A stretch of DNA of 64,000 nt from Channallabes apus (GCA_030522415.1 CM060112.1:6727001-6791000); one strand, 5' to 3'; positions 1 to 10,837 are shown, counted from the stretch's first letter. The notes: generated from the letters alone by a model not told the origin. Program-made: numbers and translations.

Positions 1-289
1 GAACCACTTTCTCGGCTTAGTGGGTTGCCCCCAGATCTAGTGTCAGTCCATTGGTTCTTTTTAGAGTCTTTTAGCAGGACCCTCCCACTGGGCACTAGCT
101 CACCTGACAAGTCTTTAATGGGCAGAGGAAAGAGATGGAGTCCATCGCCAAACCAGCCCGCCCGGTGGCTCTGGCACCTCGAGCTGCCGGGAACTGTGGT
201 AGCTGGCTTCTTTGGCATGCTGACCTGTTGATGGTGTTGTCTCTTCCTCCGCTGTGATCTTGGTGTCGGTCGGTTCTGTATCCGTGGCT

Positions 290-545
290 GGGTCTGTGGA
301 GTGTTGTTGGGTGGTAGGCTGCTCCAGCGGCCCCTGGTTAGCTTAGCCTCACTCTGGGTGTTCTGGCAGACCTCGCACGCACCCACGTACCGCCAGACGT
401 CCTTGCGGATGGTGGGCCACCAGGCGACGTCTAGGAGGCTAAGTAGGGTTTTTAGCCCCCCCCGGTGGCCACCCGACGGCTTTTGGTGAAAGTCTTGTAG
501 GTACGTCTGGACGTTTGTAGGTGGGACTACCAGCTGGAGTGCTCC
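290..545 (-). pseudogene. integrase zinc-binding (H2C2) domain remnant
   Basis: The minus strand encodes a stretch with the spacing H-x6-H ... C-x2-C, containing GGHRGGLKTL and WWPTIRKDVWRYV followed by CEVCQ. This is the N-terminal HHCC domain typical of Ty3/Gypsy integrases. The catalytic DDE core does not follow recognisably toward base 1; the remaining 1-280 shows no convincing domain. It is out of frame with the gag-like ORF. Confidence 0.7.
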
Positions 546-564
546 TCCCTTCTTCCTCGGAACT

Positions 565-1434
565 CTACGGTGTAACGACCCCCTGGTGGTGTTCGAAGGA
601 GACACCCTGGTTCTGGGTCGCTCCGACATCGACCACCGTGGCTATTAGCGCCACCTGGAGACCTTCCCGCTGTGGCGGTTCCACCTCTGCGAGGTCTCTG
701 GGAGGGGCGGCTGACCGCTCCGAGGTAGGTTGAGGAGGTTCGGCTTTGGTTGGCACGGCGTAGTAGAGCTGAGAGGGTGCAGAGAGGGGCTGGGTGTTGG
801 ACGGTCCAGCTTGGGCCAGAGTAGAAGTGGGCAGTGGTGCTCCTTTCTTCTCATTCTCCTGGTTGTCCTTCTCAGGTGTTGCAACGGTTGGACGATCAGC
901 TGAATGTAGAGCTGGAGGTGGAGAAGACGCCGCGGAGTGTGCTACAGATCTGAGGGTGGTGGGCGTGTTAAAGAGGCGCAGCTTCTTCATCTGTTTCTCC
1001 CAGACGATATCACGGCGCAGGAAACAGTCCGCTACTGCTTTCTCCAGTTTCCCTAGCGACTCTCGGCAGTAGCGCTCCAGCTGATCTAGCTTGGTGTCTA
1101 CTGCCTGTCGAAAACTGAGTTCACGGTTTAAGCTGCTGTCCATGGAATCTCTGAAATTCCTCTCCAACACACCCACATTTTCAGTCATAGCCACTACATC
1201 CCCTTTACATTGCTCAAGTTCAGAACGCATCGTTTTTAAACTATCAGACATATTAGACACAAGACCCTCAATGTTATCATGTCTATCTGATACATATAAT
1301 GAACTAAGCAATGATTTAGGATTACGCCTTGTCACAAATACACATTCCTCATCCAGTGTTTTACTACCGGCAACATAGTTGGCCCTCCCGGTCCTACTAG
1401 CATTAGCAAGCAAGTTAGCCTTAGCACTAGCCAT
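565..1434 (-). CDS. gag-like protein of the Gypsy-type element
   Basis: A 289-codon reading frame starts at the ATG at 1434 (MASAKANLLANASR...). The open frame extends upstream to 1989, but that part lies in the LTR and leader, so the internal ATG is the better start. Residues of about 75-175 are charged and heptad-like, suggesting a coiled coil, as in many capsid-precursor proteins. The C-terminal third is rich in Pro, Ser, Thr and Gln. No CCHC knuckle is visible. The frame ends at a stop before the integrase remnant, which is in another frame, so the gag-pol junction has been lost or shifted. Role inferred from position only. Confidence 0.5.
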   Translation of the reverse strand: MASAKANLLANASRTGRANYVAGSKTLDEECVFVTRRNPKSLLSSLYVSDRHDNIEGLVSNMSDSLKTMRSELEQCKGDVVAMTENVGVLERNFRDSMDSSLNRELSFRQAVDTKLDQLERYCRESLGKLEKAVADCFLRRDIVWEKQMKKLRLFNTPTTLRSVAHSAASSPPPALHSADRPTVATPEKDNQENEKKGAPLPTSTLAQAGPSNTQPLSAPSQLYYAVPTKAEPPQPTSERSAAPPRDLAEVEPPQREGLQVALIATVVDVGATQNQGVSFEHHQGVVTP

Positions 1435-1517
1435 GTTAGCGTCTATTTTGCTCCACGAATTCACACAACACCGGAAAATTACCCAAACAAATAGACTCCC
1501 CGTACGGGCCACGAATA

Positions 1518-2175
1518 TGTAACGCTCAGAATTATTATTTGAGCTAATTACACTAAATAGGGGTCTAAGATCTAAAAATGGGTGAATCTCCCTTACTTCC
1601 GGTATTGCGCAACCTTCGCGGAGCAAGGAAAGACGGACACAACAACAACTTCCAAAACCAAACCCAAGTGTATTATATACAAAAGACAAACAAACAAATG
1701 AAGTGCAACGAAAAAACAATATATACAAAATATAAACAAATATATACAATGTCAGTAGGGTGTGCGAGTGTGTGAGTGCGTATGTATGAATGTCCAAGTC
1801 CGTGTTATTGTAAATGAATGGAATGGTGAAATGGGGAGACGGCTCGAGTTCACCGGTGAAAGATGGTAAGTCCGGGAGCTCGAGAAACGGAATCAGAGGG
1901 GTATAGTTGACGTCCAGGAAAAGAATAATCCAATGGCAATCGTTAACTAGCTCTCTCTTTTTCTCCATACACAGCGCTGCTTTCTTCATCTCCCCGTGTT
2001 GACTGTTGTGCCGGTTCCGGCTTTATACCGGCACACGTGACCTGATAGGTCATCAGGGTTCCCTCGCGGCACAGCTGCGCATGCGCGCGAGAGCTTAACC
2101 CCGGAACCAAGGCACCGTTGCCATGGGGACGAAAATAACCGACAGGGGTCAGTTTGTTGATGCAGGTGAGCAACA
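1518..2175 (-). repeat. 5' LTR of the Gypsy-type element
   Basis: On the minus strand the segment begins TGTTGC at 2175 and ends CGTTACA at 1518, giving TG...CA ends with a short inverted repeat TGT/ACA. A TATAAA box lies at 2027-2021 (minus), inside a GC-rich stretch, as expected of a U3 promoter. The partner LTR is outside the window, so the boundaries are inferred from ends, TATA box and the following primer-site-like sequence. Confidence 0.6.
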
Positions 2176-2239
2176 TTAGCTCCTTCCCTTTTCCCCTGCT
2201 GTTTAACCGCCCCTTTATGTGGCCGCGCTTTTTTATTTA

Positions 2240-3140
2240 TTTTTTTGGTAGGTGGGAGGTGGATGGTACAGGGTTATTAGTCCGAGTGCGAGTCAACAAT
2301 ATATACCATGATTTGTTGTAAAAAAAAAAAAAATGTGAATAATTAATACAAAACAGTCTGTTTAACTTATACACACTAGAATTTTTTAATGAACTTTTAG
2401 ACAAGATAAATATATGATTTTCTACCATAATCTTCTTTTCAATAAACTTTGTCCATATTTATACCACCTTCACCTAAAAAAAAAGATGAATCACTGCACA
2501 CCGCTCTTCTTCCATAACACGTTCGCACCTGCACAGCAGTGACTGGGGAGACAGTAGCCTTGAATGGAAAGCGCTGATGTTTACTCCCCACTCTACTGTT
2601 AATTAACTGTTGCTCAGACTAATAACTGCAATTCAAGTTCTTATCTGACACTTTATTCAGTCTGCAGGGTTTAACTAAAGAGGACGAGAATCTCAGGGTA
2701 AGTTTAAGTAACTGTCGGCAAGGAGGTTAGCTTCACAGACTGTTTCTATAGTAACTAACTGAGAGCTGAGCTAAACAGGTTTCTATGAACCCAAATCCTT
2801 TAATTAACTCTGAGATTTCATTAAACTAAATCTAAAGTTATACCCCTGGTGCGCACACACACACACACACACTGATAATGGTGATAATTTTAAATTTGTT
2901 TTGATGTTTGTATTTTTTTATGGCAGAGGCCTGTTGTTTAGCCATGGTGAGTGTGATTCTAAACGACAGGGAGCGAAAATGTTTAGTTCAAAGGTAACTG
3001 CAAACAGTGTAGGGAACATCAGGTCTTCACCGGAAAATGGAATGAAAAATGTCCCATAAGTTATACACGTTTCAATAGTATGTTTTATACCGGTATCCGT
3101 TTTTGTTTCAATAAATATTCAGTATTTAATGTCAGTAGTG
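2240..3140 (+). repeat. zinc-finger-locus duplicated block, copy 1
   Basis: This stretch is a diverged copy of 49890-51080, which lies downstream of the zinc-finger gene. Shared landmarks include the sequence around 2530-2720, a GTAAGT splice-donor-like site at 2698-2699, and a pyrimidine-rich acceptor-like TTTTTTATGGCAG ending near 2933. It may represent untranslated exon/intron sequence of a zinc-finger gene copy; no open frame of note is present. A short (CA)n run sits at about 2853-2872. Confidence 0.6.
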
Positions 3141-3181
3141 TTAAATTCCATAACAGTAGCAACAGGTATCCAGGGTGCTTA

Positions 3182-3805
3182 CAGTGGAGCAAGTATTTAG
3201 TCAGCCACCAATTGAGCAAGTTCTCCTATCAAAAAAGATGAGAGAGACCTGTAATTTTCATCATAGGTATACCTCAACAAAATAAGAGTAAAAAAAATCC
3301 AGAAAATTACATTGTAGGATTTTTAAAGAATTTATTTGCAAATTATGGTGGAAAATAAGTATTTGGTCAATAACAAATTTCATCTCAATACTTTATTGTA
3401 TACCCTTTGTTGGCAATAACAGAGGTCAAACATTTTCTGTAAGTCTTCACAAGGTTTTCACACACTGGTATTGCTGGTATTTTGGCCCATTCCTCCATGC
3501 AGATCTCCTCTAGAGCAGTGATGTTTTGGGGCTGTCGCTGGGCAACACAGACTTTCAACTCATTCCAAAAATTTTCTATGAGGTTGATAGCTAGAGACTG
3601 GCTAGTCCACTCCAGGACCTTGAAATGCTTCTTACGAGGCCAGTCCTTCGTTGCCTGGTCGGTGTGTTTGGGATTATTGTCATGCTGAAAGACCCAGCCA
3701 CATTTCATCTTCAATGCCCTTGCTGATGGAAGGAGGTTTTCACTCAAAATCTCACTATACATGGTCCCATTCATTTTTTCTTTTACACGGATCGGTCATC
3801 CTGAT
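3182..3805 (-). mobile_element. Tc1-like transposon, 3' half
   Basis: The left end begins CAGTGGAGCAAGTATT after a TA dinucleotide (3180-3181), the usual Tc1 terminus and target. The inverted-repeat arm runs to about 3375, then the minus strand encodes the C-terminal part of the transposase. The other end is missing: homology stops near 3805 and is followed by unrelated DNA and a SINE. Confidence 0.85.
3385..3805 (-). pseudogene. Tc1 transposase, C-terminal catalytic half
   Basis: The minus frame (ATG at 3774, with homology continuing a little upstream) encodes the last ~130 residues of a Tc1 DDE transposase: QHDNNPKHT, the region around the second catalytic Asp, followed by [10 protein letters not shown] with the final acidic residue, and the C-terminal tail ending at a stop at 3385. 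A complete transposase is about 340 residues, so the paired-like DNA-binding half and the first Asp are absent. Some usually conserved positions have changed ([10 protein letters not shown] where SPDLNPIEN is usual), consistent with decay. It would not be active. Confidence 0.85.
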
Positions 3806-3866
3806 CCGACTAACTTGGAAATAAAATATTGATTACTATTGAATAATAATAATTTAAATTGTGTTC

Positions 3867-4232
3867 AGGCGGCACGGTGGTGTCGCCTTGCACCTCCAGG
3901 GTCTGGGTTCGATTCCCCGGCCAGGCTCGATTCCCGTCTCTGTGTGCATGGAGTTTGCATTTTCTCCCCGTGCTTGGTGGGTTTCCTCCGGGTACTCCGG
4001 TTTCCTCCCACAGTCCAAAGACATGCAGGTTAGGCTAATTGGCGTTCCCAAAAAAAATGGCCGTAGTGTGTGATTGGGTGTGTGAGTGTGTGTATGTGTG
4101 TGTGCCCTGCGATAGATTGGCACCCTGTCCAGGGTGTACCCCGCCTAGTGGCCGAATTCTCCTGGGATAGGCTCCAGGTCCCCCTCGACCCTGAACACAG
4201 GATTAAGCGTTATAGAAAATGAATGAATGAAT
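3867..4232 (+). mobile_element. tRNA-derived SINE, copy 1
   Basis: The head resembles a tRNA gene, with a pol III B-box-like GGTTCGATTCC, followed by a conserved body (GGAGTTTGCAT...TCCCCGTGC) and a LINE-like tail ending in (GAAT)n. This copy lacks the A-box part seen in other copies. It is flanked by an 11-bp target-site duplication, AAATTGTGTTC, at 3856-3866 and 4233-4243. The tail resembles RTE-type LINE 3' ends, from memory. Confidence 0.85.
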
Positions 4233-4249
4233 AAATTGTGTTCTTGTCA

Positions 4250-4560
4250 TCCTCGATAATAATAAGCATATAAATCCTTTTTCGAGCTCCATTTCTTTCA
4301 AGCTCCAGTATGACTTATGGGACATTTTTCATTCCATTTTTTGGTAAAGTGAAGACCTGATGTTACCTACACTGTTTGCAGTTTCTTTAAAACTGAACAT
4401 TTTCGCTCCCTGCGGTTTGGAATTACAGTTAACATGGCTAAACACTGGCTACGTCAGGCCAACCGCAACATACCTTCAGCAGATGAACCGCTCAATTCTG
4501 TTTCCTGTACATAACCTACGGAGGATTTGCAATGCTTTGAGCAGAGAGGTAAGTGGGTGT
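4250..4560 (-). repeat. zinc-finger-locus block, inverted piece
   Basis: Read on the minus strand this matches 50620-50890 and 2943-3060, including the shared phrases GAAAAATGTCCCATAAG and CCGCAGGGAGC. Together with copy 1 it makes an imperfect inverted repeat around the Tc1 and SINE insertions. Confidence 0.65.
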
Positions 4561-4920
4561 TTTTAATTTCATGCGGGCAGCTACAGGAAGCCAGTGCAGG
4601 GAGTGGAGGGGTGGTGTAGGAGAACTTGGGAAGGTTAAAAATGAGACGTGCTGCTGCATTCTGGATCAGTTGCAGAGGACGAATCGTGGACAGAGGCAGG
4701 CCTGCCAGGAGTGAGTTGCAGTAGTCCAGTCTTGAAATAGCAAGGGACTGAACAAGCACCTGAGTAGCCTGTGAAGAAAAAAATGGGCAGATTCTTCTGA
4801 TATTGTAAAGAAGAAATCTACAAAAGCGAGTGAGGTTAGCGATGTGTGGGGAAAATGACAGATGATTGTCCACGGTTACCCCAAGATTTGCGGGCGCTGG
4901 CTGAAGGAGTGATTTTATTG
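4560..4920 (-). pseudogene. CR1/L2-group LINE reverse transcriptase, C-terminal fragment
   Basis: The minus strand encodes FSPHIANLTRFCRFLLYNI, then SRLDYCNSLLAG and [15 protein letters not shown], the post-palm region shared by CR1/L2 group fish LINEs. Only about 110 residues remain; it is 5'-truncated and the frame decays after residue ~100. It interrupts the inverted zinc-finger-locus block, separating 4250-4560 from 5020-5262. Confidence 0.75.
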
Positions 4921-5019
4921 TTGTTTGATCACATCTACAGAGGTTTTCTTCCCTGATCGCACAGGGTATATTCCAGGACTCTGACTGTAAAAGAGAGCTG
5001 TACTAAGGCTTCTCTCTCT

Positions 5020-5262
5020 CTCTTCAGTAAATCCACTGGTGTTTCACTACATTTCCACTATTGCTGAAAGACCTCCTGCACTGTCAGCAGTGATAAATGA
5101 GCAGTGTATTTAGAGACTACTTCAATTTTTAAAGCTCAGAGCAGAGCTAAATTGTATTTTTCCTTTGTCTGCAAGTGTGGCGAGTAGCAGATGGACTGTA
5201 GTCGTCGGACAGCTGGAGATTCTGAAGAGTAGAGACTGAATTCTCTTGTTCAAAAAGATGAT
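5020..5262 (-). repeat. inverted copy of the DNA directly upstream of the zinc-finger gene
   Basis: The reverse complement matches 44395-44645 closely: GAATCTCCAGCTGTCGGACG, the CAGAGCAGAG... stretch, TTTCAGCAA...GTGGAAAT, and CCAGTGGATTTACTGAAGAG leading into the (AG)n just before the zinc-finger start codon. Here the match stops at the beginning of the coding exon, so it is a truncated duplicate of the gene's 5' part. Confidence 0.75.
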
Positions 5263-7200
5263 GTTAGTCCTGTATTGTGTTGAGGTTGAGAGACCTTATG
5301 GCCTGCGGGAAGAAGCTCCTCCTCAGTCTCTCTGTATTGGCCTTCTCAGACCGCAACAGAGAGAACAGTCCATTGTTGGGATGGCTCAGGTCCTTCACGA
5401 TCTTCCTGGCCTTGGTCCAGCACCGCTTGTTGTAGATTGAGTGAAGGTCAGGGAGCTCAGTGCGGAAGATTCACTCAGCTGAACGCACCACCCTCTGTAT
5501 AGCTCGTTTGTCCTGCATGGTGCTGTTTCCAAACCAGGTCGTGATGTTTCCCATCAGGATGCTCTCTATGGTACAGGAGTAGAAATTCCTGAGCACCTTG
5601 GAGGGCAGTCTAAAGTCTCTCAAGCGACTGAGGTGGTACAGACGCTGCCGGGCCATGACAGGTCCTGCGTGATGTGAACACCGAGGTATCGAAAGCTGTC
5701 CACTCTCTCCACTGGGCTCCTGTTGATGACTGGGGTCTGGTAGTTCCTCTCCTGCTACAAAAGTCCACAATCAGCTCTTTTGTCTTGCTGACGTTCAGGA
5801 GGAGATTGTTCCTCTGGCACCAGTTCTCCAGATTTCCAATCTCCTCCAACTCCAACTCATCGTTGTTTGTGATCAGGCCCACCACGACAGTGTCGTCAGC
5901 AAACTTGATGACGGCAGTGGAGTTGGTAGTGGCCATGCAGTCGTGGGTGTACAAAGCATACAGCAGGGGGCTCAGAACACAGCCCAGGGGAGCTCCAGTG
6001 CTGAGAGTGAGCGTAGCTGAGACATGTCCGCCCATCCTTACTGCCTGTGGTCTGCCAGTCAGAAAATTGGAGATCCACTGACATATAGATGAGCTGAGTC
6101 CCAGGTGCTCCAGCTTGGTGGTGAGTGTGGAGGGAATTATGGTATTAAATGCAGAGCTGTAGTCGATGAAGAGCATTTTTACATAATGCCCCCTCCGAGT
6201 GTCCAGGTGAGTGAGTGATGTATGGAAGAGATGAGAGATTGCATCATCTGTGGAACGGTTTGGGCGGTATGCAAACTGTAGAGGGTCCAGTGTGTTGGGT
6301 AGAGAAGAAATGATGAAGTCTCTGACCAGGCGCTCAAAGCACTTCATCACTACTGAGGTTTGGGCTACAGGGCGATAGTCATTAAGAGAAGCAGGATGAG
6401 GTTTCTTCGGGACAGGAGTAATGATGGACTCTTTGAAGGATATGGGGATCACCGACTGAGATAAAGAGATGTTGAATATCTCTGTGAACACCGGTGCTAG
6501 CTGGTCTGCGTAGGCTCTGAGAATATGACCTGAGATGCTGTCTGGTCCTGCTGCTTTCCTGGTGTTCACTCTCCTGAAGGCTCTCCTCACATTATGCTCG
6601 GATATCATGAGCGCATTTCCGGTGCTGGCAGTGTCTTCCTGTCTGCAGCCGCTAGCGCCGCTAGCATTAGCATCGCTAGCGCCTTTAGCTGCAGCCTCGA
6701 AGCTCGTCTGCCAGAGTCACGTCCGCGTTCGTCATGCTGGATGTAAGTGCTTTATAGTCTGTTATTGTCCTTAGTCCCTGCCACAGACTCCTAGAGTCAC
6801 TCTGTTGGAGTTGTGACTCAAGTTTCCGTCCGTAGCACTGCATTGCCTCTTTCACCGCTTTCCGCACATTATATGATGCAGCCTTGTCCCCTGATGCAAG
6901 TCCCGTGTTGAAGGCAGCGGTGCGAGATCTCAGAGCGTCGCAGATGGTTTTATTCACTCACTGCTTCTGATTGGGAAACGTCTTGATAGTCTTTTTCTCC
7001 ACGGTATCATCCGCTAGTTTCCCGATGAATCTCACAACCGCTTCCGTAAACACGCTGACGTCATCGGAGCTGTTTCTGAACATGTCCCAGTCTGCGTCAT
7101 CAAGTGCGTCCTGTAACGCGGCCACCGATTGGTCCGTCCAGCGCGCGACCTCCCTCTGAACCGGAACTTCCTGTTTCAGCCTTTGTTTGTATTTTGGCAT
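5263..7200 (-). pseudogene. LINE reverse transcriptase (Rex1/CR1-like), broken
   Basis: Reading minus from 7200: an N-terminal linker region (to 6685, one in-frame stop at 6958), then the RT core at 6608-5610 with [56 protein letters not shown] and [10 protein letters not shown]. The FADD box preserves the catalytic aspartates. The C-terminal part (5770-5263) is in other frames, with YNKRCWTKARKI-like and LRRSFFPQAIR-like sequence recognisable. At least three frame interruptions make it non-functional. RT would use the element's own RNA as template for target-primed insertion. Confidence 0.8.
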
Positions 7201-7203
7201 GAG
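5263..7203 (-). mobile_element. Rex1/CR1-like LINE, 5'-truncated
   Basis: A non-LTR element on the minus strand that lacks the endonuclease half; its 5' truncation is near 7203, and its 3' end meets the zinc-finger-locus duplicate at about 5263. Reverse transcriptase is present with several frame breaks. Family placement (Rex1/Babar, within the CR1/jockey group) is from memory of its motifs. Confidence 0.7.
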
Positions 7204-7540
7204 GAAGATGGAGGCATGGTTGGATTTACAGTATATCAGATGTACTGTATTATGTGATTATATACACACACACAAACTGATTTACCCAGCCTGCAGCATT
7301 CTAAGCACTAGGTGTTTTAAATGTTTAAATTTTTTAAAGTTTTTTTTTGTTATTGTTTCCCTAAAACTCGGAAGACTCTGCAGTCATCGTCAGTAAAAGC
7401 TTGCTGCTACCTCCTTGAAAAAATGTCAGGGGGAGAAAAAAAAATTACAGGCAAAAAAAAATAAATGACATTTACATTTCTCAATGTATTTCACACAATA
7501 CTTTTGTTTTCAACTATTTATGATGAAGTGTAGTACAAAA
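7204..7540. other. no recognisable feature
   Basis: AT-rich DNA between the LINE and the host first-exon repeat, with poly(T)/poly(A) runs. I see no gene, inverted repeats or known repeat here. Confidence 0.4.
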
Positions 7541-8102
7541 AAAGTTTACACCTGTTTCTTTCTTTTAAAAAAAGTAGAACTTTGAGTAGAACTTGTACTG
7601 GAAAGAATGGTTTCAGGAATAAGCAGCATTGTTTACAGTGTACTGTACAACCACTGTATTAAGATCCTGAAACACTCACTTCACTGAATGAAGAAGACAT
7701 GAGCAACTTCTTTATTACTCTCACAACATACTGTATCAACACCAGGAAGGGAATGAACGACACCATTGCTGCTCACATTCATCATGTTAAAAACAATCAG
7801 CTGCAGACTGTACACCGAAAAATATTTAAATTACAGAGAAATACTTAAATACTCAATCACTGAATATACTGAACTGAGGACTGATGAGATCAGAGCTGTT
7901 CACATTCACTGAAGTTTACATGCATATGATTTAAATGCATTACAGCTTTTGTGATTTTAAATTACTAATTCTTAACCAAACAGCTCATTTACACATCATT
8001 AGTTCAATTTACCTTAGAGAACGTTTTTAATCATCTCAGATATATAACCACAGTCTCATTAAGAGCTAGCTGTGTTTTTGTGTGCAGATGATAAGCAGAA
8101 TC
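7540..8102 (-). repeat. CRE/first-exon host repeat, copy A (left part)
   Basis: The reverse complement matches 37920-38290 and 55610-56160. It was split by insertion of L1-A: its sequence stops at TGATAAGCAGAATC (8089-8102) and resumes at the same 14 bases at 30845-30858. The donor-like site that reads AAGGTAAGT in the other copies reads AAGGTAAAT here (near 8011-8015). Confidence 0.75.
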
Positions 8103-8512
8103 TTTTTATTTTTTAAATTTTTTTATTGAGACAATACAAAAGAATACACATTTAAGAATAATAACTGCAGCAATAATAACAAAAACACACACAAAAAAAC
8201 ATTAATTAGAGCAAATAAAATATAAGGGACAAAGATCTATAGATTTGAGAGTCCAAAGAAAAGTTAAAATACACGAGAGGATCGAAATTAAGTATAAACC
8301 GTGAAAAGATGTAGTAAGAGACACTTCAATTAAAAATAATATCATAATAATCTAGAAGTCACTTCCGGTATGAGGCGTGTGGTGTAGACGCGTTTTGCTC
8401 GCTCCCACATACTGTACAAGTTTTCAGTTAATCTACTAAACCTCAAGACTCCATGCATTAAGTTCCCAATAACCATTATCAGGCGTTTCAAAGTCGATCT
8501 TATTTGAGAATA

Positions 8513-9310
8513 TGTCGAAGACGAGGGCGAAAACTGCAGAAAAAGACGGAGATTCCCCTCCATCCAGTAGCATTACCATGGCCGAGATTAGCCTGATACT
8601 AGAGAGCATCGAACGCCCCTCGCAGCCGACTTCAAGTCATCTTTTGACTTGCTGTAATCTACGCTGGAAAGTATAAAATCCACAATTGCTGACCTTGGTC
8701 AAAAAATTACTTCGTTGGAGGTCAATGCCACCGCAACTGATCAGCGCCTTCAAAAACTTGAAGCCGTAAGCTGTAATTTGAAAGCAGAAAACGAACTTCT
8801 TAAGATCAAAGTAGCGTATCTGGAAAGTCGCAGCAGCCGCCAGAATATTAGAATCATTGGACTACCTGAGCAGATTGAAGGTCCGCACCCAACTGTATTC
8901 TTCTCCCAGCTTATTTTCAACATCTTCGGTGAGAACATTCTCGCTTCGCCCCCCGAGTTGGATCAAGCACATCGGAGCCTTGCGCCGAAACCTGCTCCGG
9001 GAGAGAGGCCTCGACCTGTCATCTTGCGATTCCACCGCTTCCACCGATAAAGACCTGGTGATCCGCGAAGCTCGCAGGTGCCGCGATTTGACCTACAACG
9101 GACATAAACTTCGCATCTACGACGACTACAGTCCTGATGTAGTCAAACAGCGGGCTGAATATAAAAGCTCCATTAGCGAGCTGTACAAGCGCGGGTATAA
9201 ACCAGCATTACTTTTTCCAGCTACGTAAGTTTCGCATCATGCTGCCCAGCGGGGAGAAGAAGTGGCTCCTCTCACCGTTGGAAGCTGCCACATTTGTCAA
9301 GAACATGTAA
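8513..9310 (+). pseudogene. L1-B ORF1 protein, frameshifted
   Basis: From the ATG at 8513 the frame begins MSKTRAKTAEKDG and contains a MAEISLILESIE-type N terminus, then shifts. The main stretch (8690-9050) has a coiled coil leading into SRSSRQNIRIIGLPE, the start of the L1 ORF1 RRM-like domain (Transposase_22 type), then another frame carries RRCRDLTYNGHKLRIYDDYS and the C-terminal domain, ending KKWLLSPLEAATFVKNM at about 9310. At least three frame changes. ORF1p of this type binds RNA as a trimer and acts as chaperone. Confidence 0.8.
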
Positions 9311-9922
9311 GAGTCTTCACAGTAATATTATTTCTCCGGATCATCTTTGTGTTCTTTTTCTTTTCTTAGCGCGCTAACTGTTGCCTCGCCTGTTTTAAGA
9401 CATATTGCAATTTCAACACACTCCAAGTTGATAAGTCAAATAATTTCTTATCCATCTGTACAAGATTACTGATGTTGTTGTTGTTTTTTTTTTTGCTCTT
9501 TTTGAGGTTTCAGATTGAACTTTAATGTTCACTAAGATTTGTTCTCATTGTTTATACTTATTGAAATGTGGGTATGGAGCAATTAATGTTAGGAAGTAGT
9601 AAGTTTTGCTGACATTGGTGTCAGTATTTTTCTTTTTTTTTGTTCTTGTTGTTATTGTTGGATACTGTTCTACCTGTGGTTTGGAAACTTAGGATTGGGG
9701 TTGGGGTTAGATTATATGTGTTCTGTGTTTAGTTACTTTGTGTTATTTTTGTCAACTGTTGCTTGTGTGCTGCCTTTGGATTTAACTATGTCAGGCCTAG
9801 CCATTTACTCTTCCCTTGTGTTTTTTGTGACACTAGCCTTTAGAACCTGGGTATCTCTCAGAGAGACGGAGTCCGATAGACATGTTTTCTGCCTGTACAG
9901 CATTACACTATGTTTGCCTCCA
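9311..9922 (+). other. L1-B spacer between ORF1 and ORF2
   Basis: T- and G-rich inter-ORF DNA of the LINE with short poly(T) runs. No separate gene is seen. Confidence 0.5.
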
Positions 9923-10647
9923 ATGGCTCCATGTGGTGCTTTAAGACTTGTTAGCTGGAATGTCAAAGGGCTCAATTCTTCATTAAACGTCACAAAATTA
10001 TATCTCATCTGAGACATCTGAACACTAAACTGGCTTTTCTACAGGAAACCCACCTTAATATTTCAAATCATCTTAAACTTCGCACTGGATGGGTGGGTCA
10101 GCTTTATCATTCTTCATTTACAAGTAAAGCTCGAGGTGTGGCAATACTTGTCCATAAATCAGTCCCACTCTCTGTTTCCAAGGTCATATCTGATCCGAAT
10201 GGTCGTTATGTAATTATTGTAGGTAAAATTGATGGCACATCTCTGACTTTGGCGAACGTATATGGGCCTAACTGGGATAACGAATGTTTTTTCAAAAACT
10301 TATTTTTTGCTCTTTCCAATCTCAATTCCACCCAACTTATTCTTGGGGGAGACTTGCCTTGATCCTACTCTCGACCGTACATCAAGTAAGAATATTGCAT
10401 CAAAGTCTGCTAAAGTTATTCAAACATTTATGGAGCAGTATGTAGTTTTTGATGTCTGGCGCTATTTCAACCCCAATGCTAGGCAGTTCTCTTTTTTTCT
10501 CCCAGATCCATCATACTTTCTCTAGAATTTATTACTTTCTCATCGATGATAAATTACTCTCCTCAGTCAGTTCATGCTTTTATAATCCCATTGTAATTTT
10601 GGACCATGCTACAGTCGTATTGGACATTTTACTGCCAGGCATACCCT
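9923..10647 (+). pseudogene. L1-B ORF2, endonuclease domain
   Basis: The APE-type endonuclease is recognisable from the ATG at 9923: LVSWNVKGLN, LAFLQETHLN (catalytic Glu), ARGVAILVHKSV, ANVYGPNWD and LILGGDL, with frame changes near 10010 and 10360. The last codons before the solo-LTR insertion read LLPGIP. If one copy of the 5-bp flank is removed, this continues in frame with WHFNPLLLTDPDF on the far side at 24097. The endonuclease nicks the target for insertion; here it is broken. Confidence 0.85.
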
Positions 10648-10837
10648 TGTCACGTTCCCCCTTGTCAGAACTAACCTAATGACGACCAAAAAGACGTAGC
10701 TTTAGCAGTTAGCCCTGTAGCGTGAATGGTAAACCCAAACGCGGATGAAACACGAGCGGGCAGGATAATCACGCGATTTGATCTAAGAACTCTCACAATA
10801 AATGAGCAAAGGAAAGACACAATCTAACACTCATTCT

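Larger units (their letters stand above)
1..2175 (-). mobile_element. Gypsy-type LTR retrotransposon, 5' part, internally deleted, truncated by window edge
   Basis: Read on the minus strand this is an LTR (2175-1518), an untranslated leader, a gag-like ORF (from 1434) and then an integrase zinc-binding remnant (about 545-290). Almost all of pol between gag and integrase (protease, reverse transcriptase, RNase H) is missing, so this copy is internally deleted. The 3' LTR would lie left of base 1. Just inside the LTR the minus strand reads TGGCCCGTACGGGGA, a plausible primer-binding site. The assignment to Ty3/Gypsy rests on the H2C2 integrase motif and overall order; the exact family is not known to me. 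Confidence 0.7.

Noticed and set aside
1..231. Small plus ORF at the left edge
   Set aside because: Antisense of the Gypsy remnant, no support.
3839..4123. Small ORFs over the SINEs (MEFACSPRAWWVSSGYSGF-type on plus, MSLDCGRKPEYPEETHQARG-type on minus)
   Set aside because: The same peptides arise at every SINE copy as read-through of a non-coding sequence.
5674..6081. 135-codon plus ORF over the Rex1-like LINE
   Set aside because: Antisense shadow of the RT frame.
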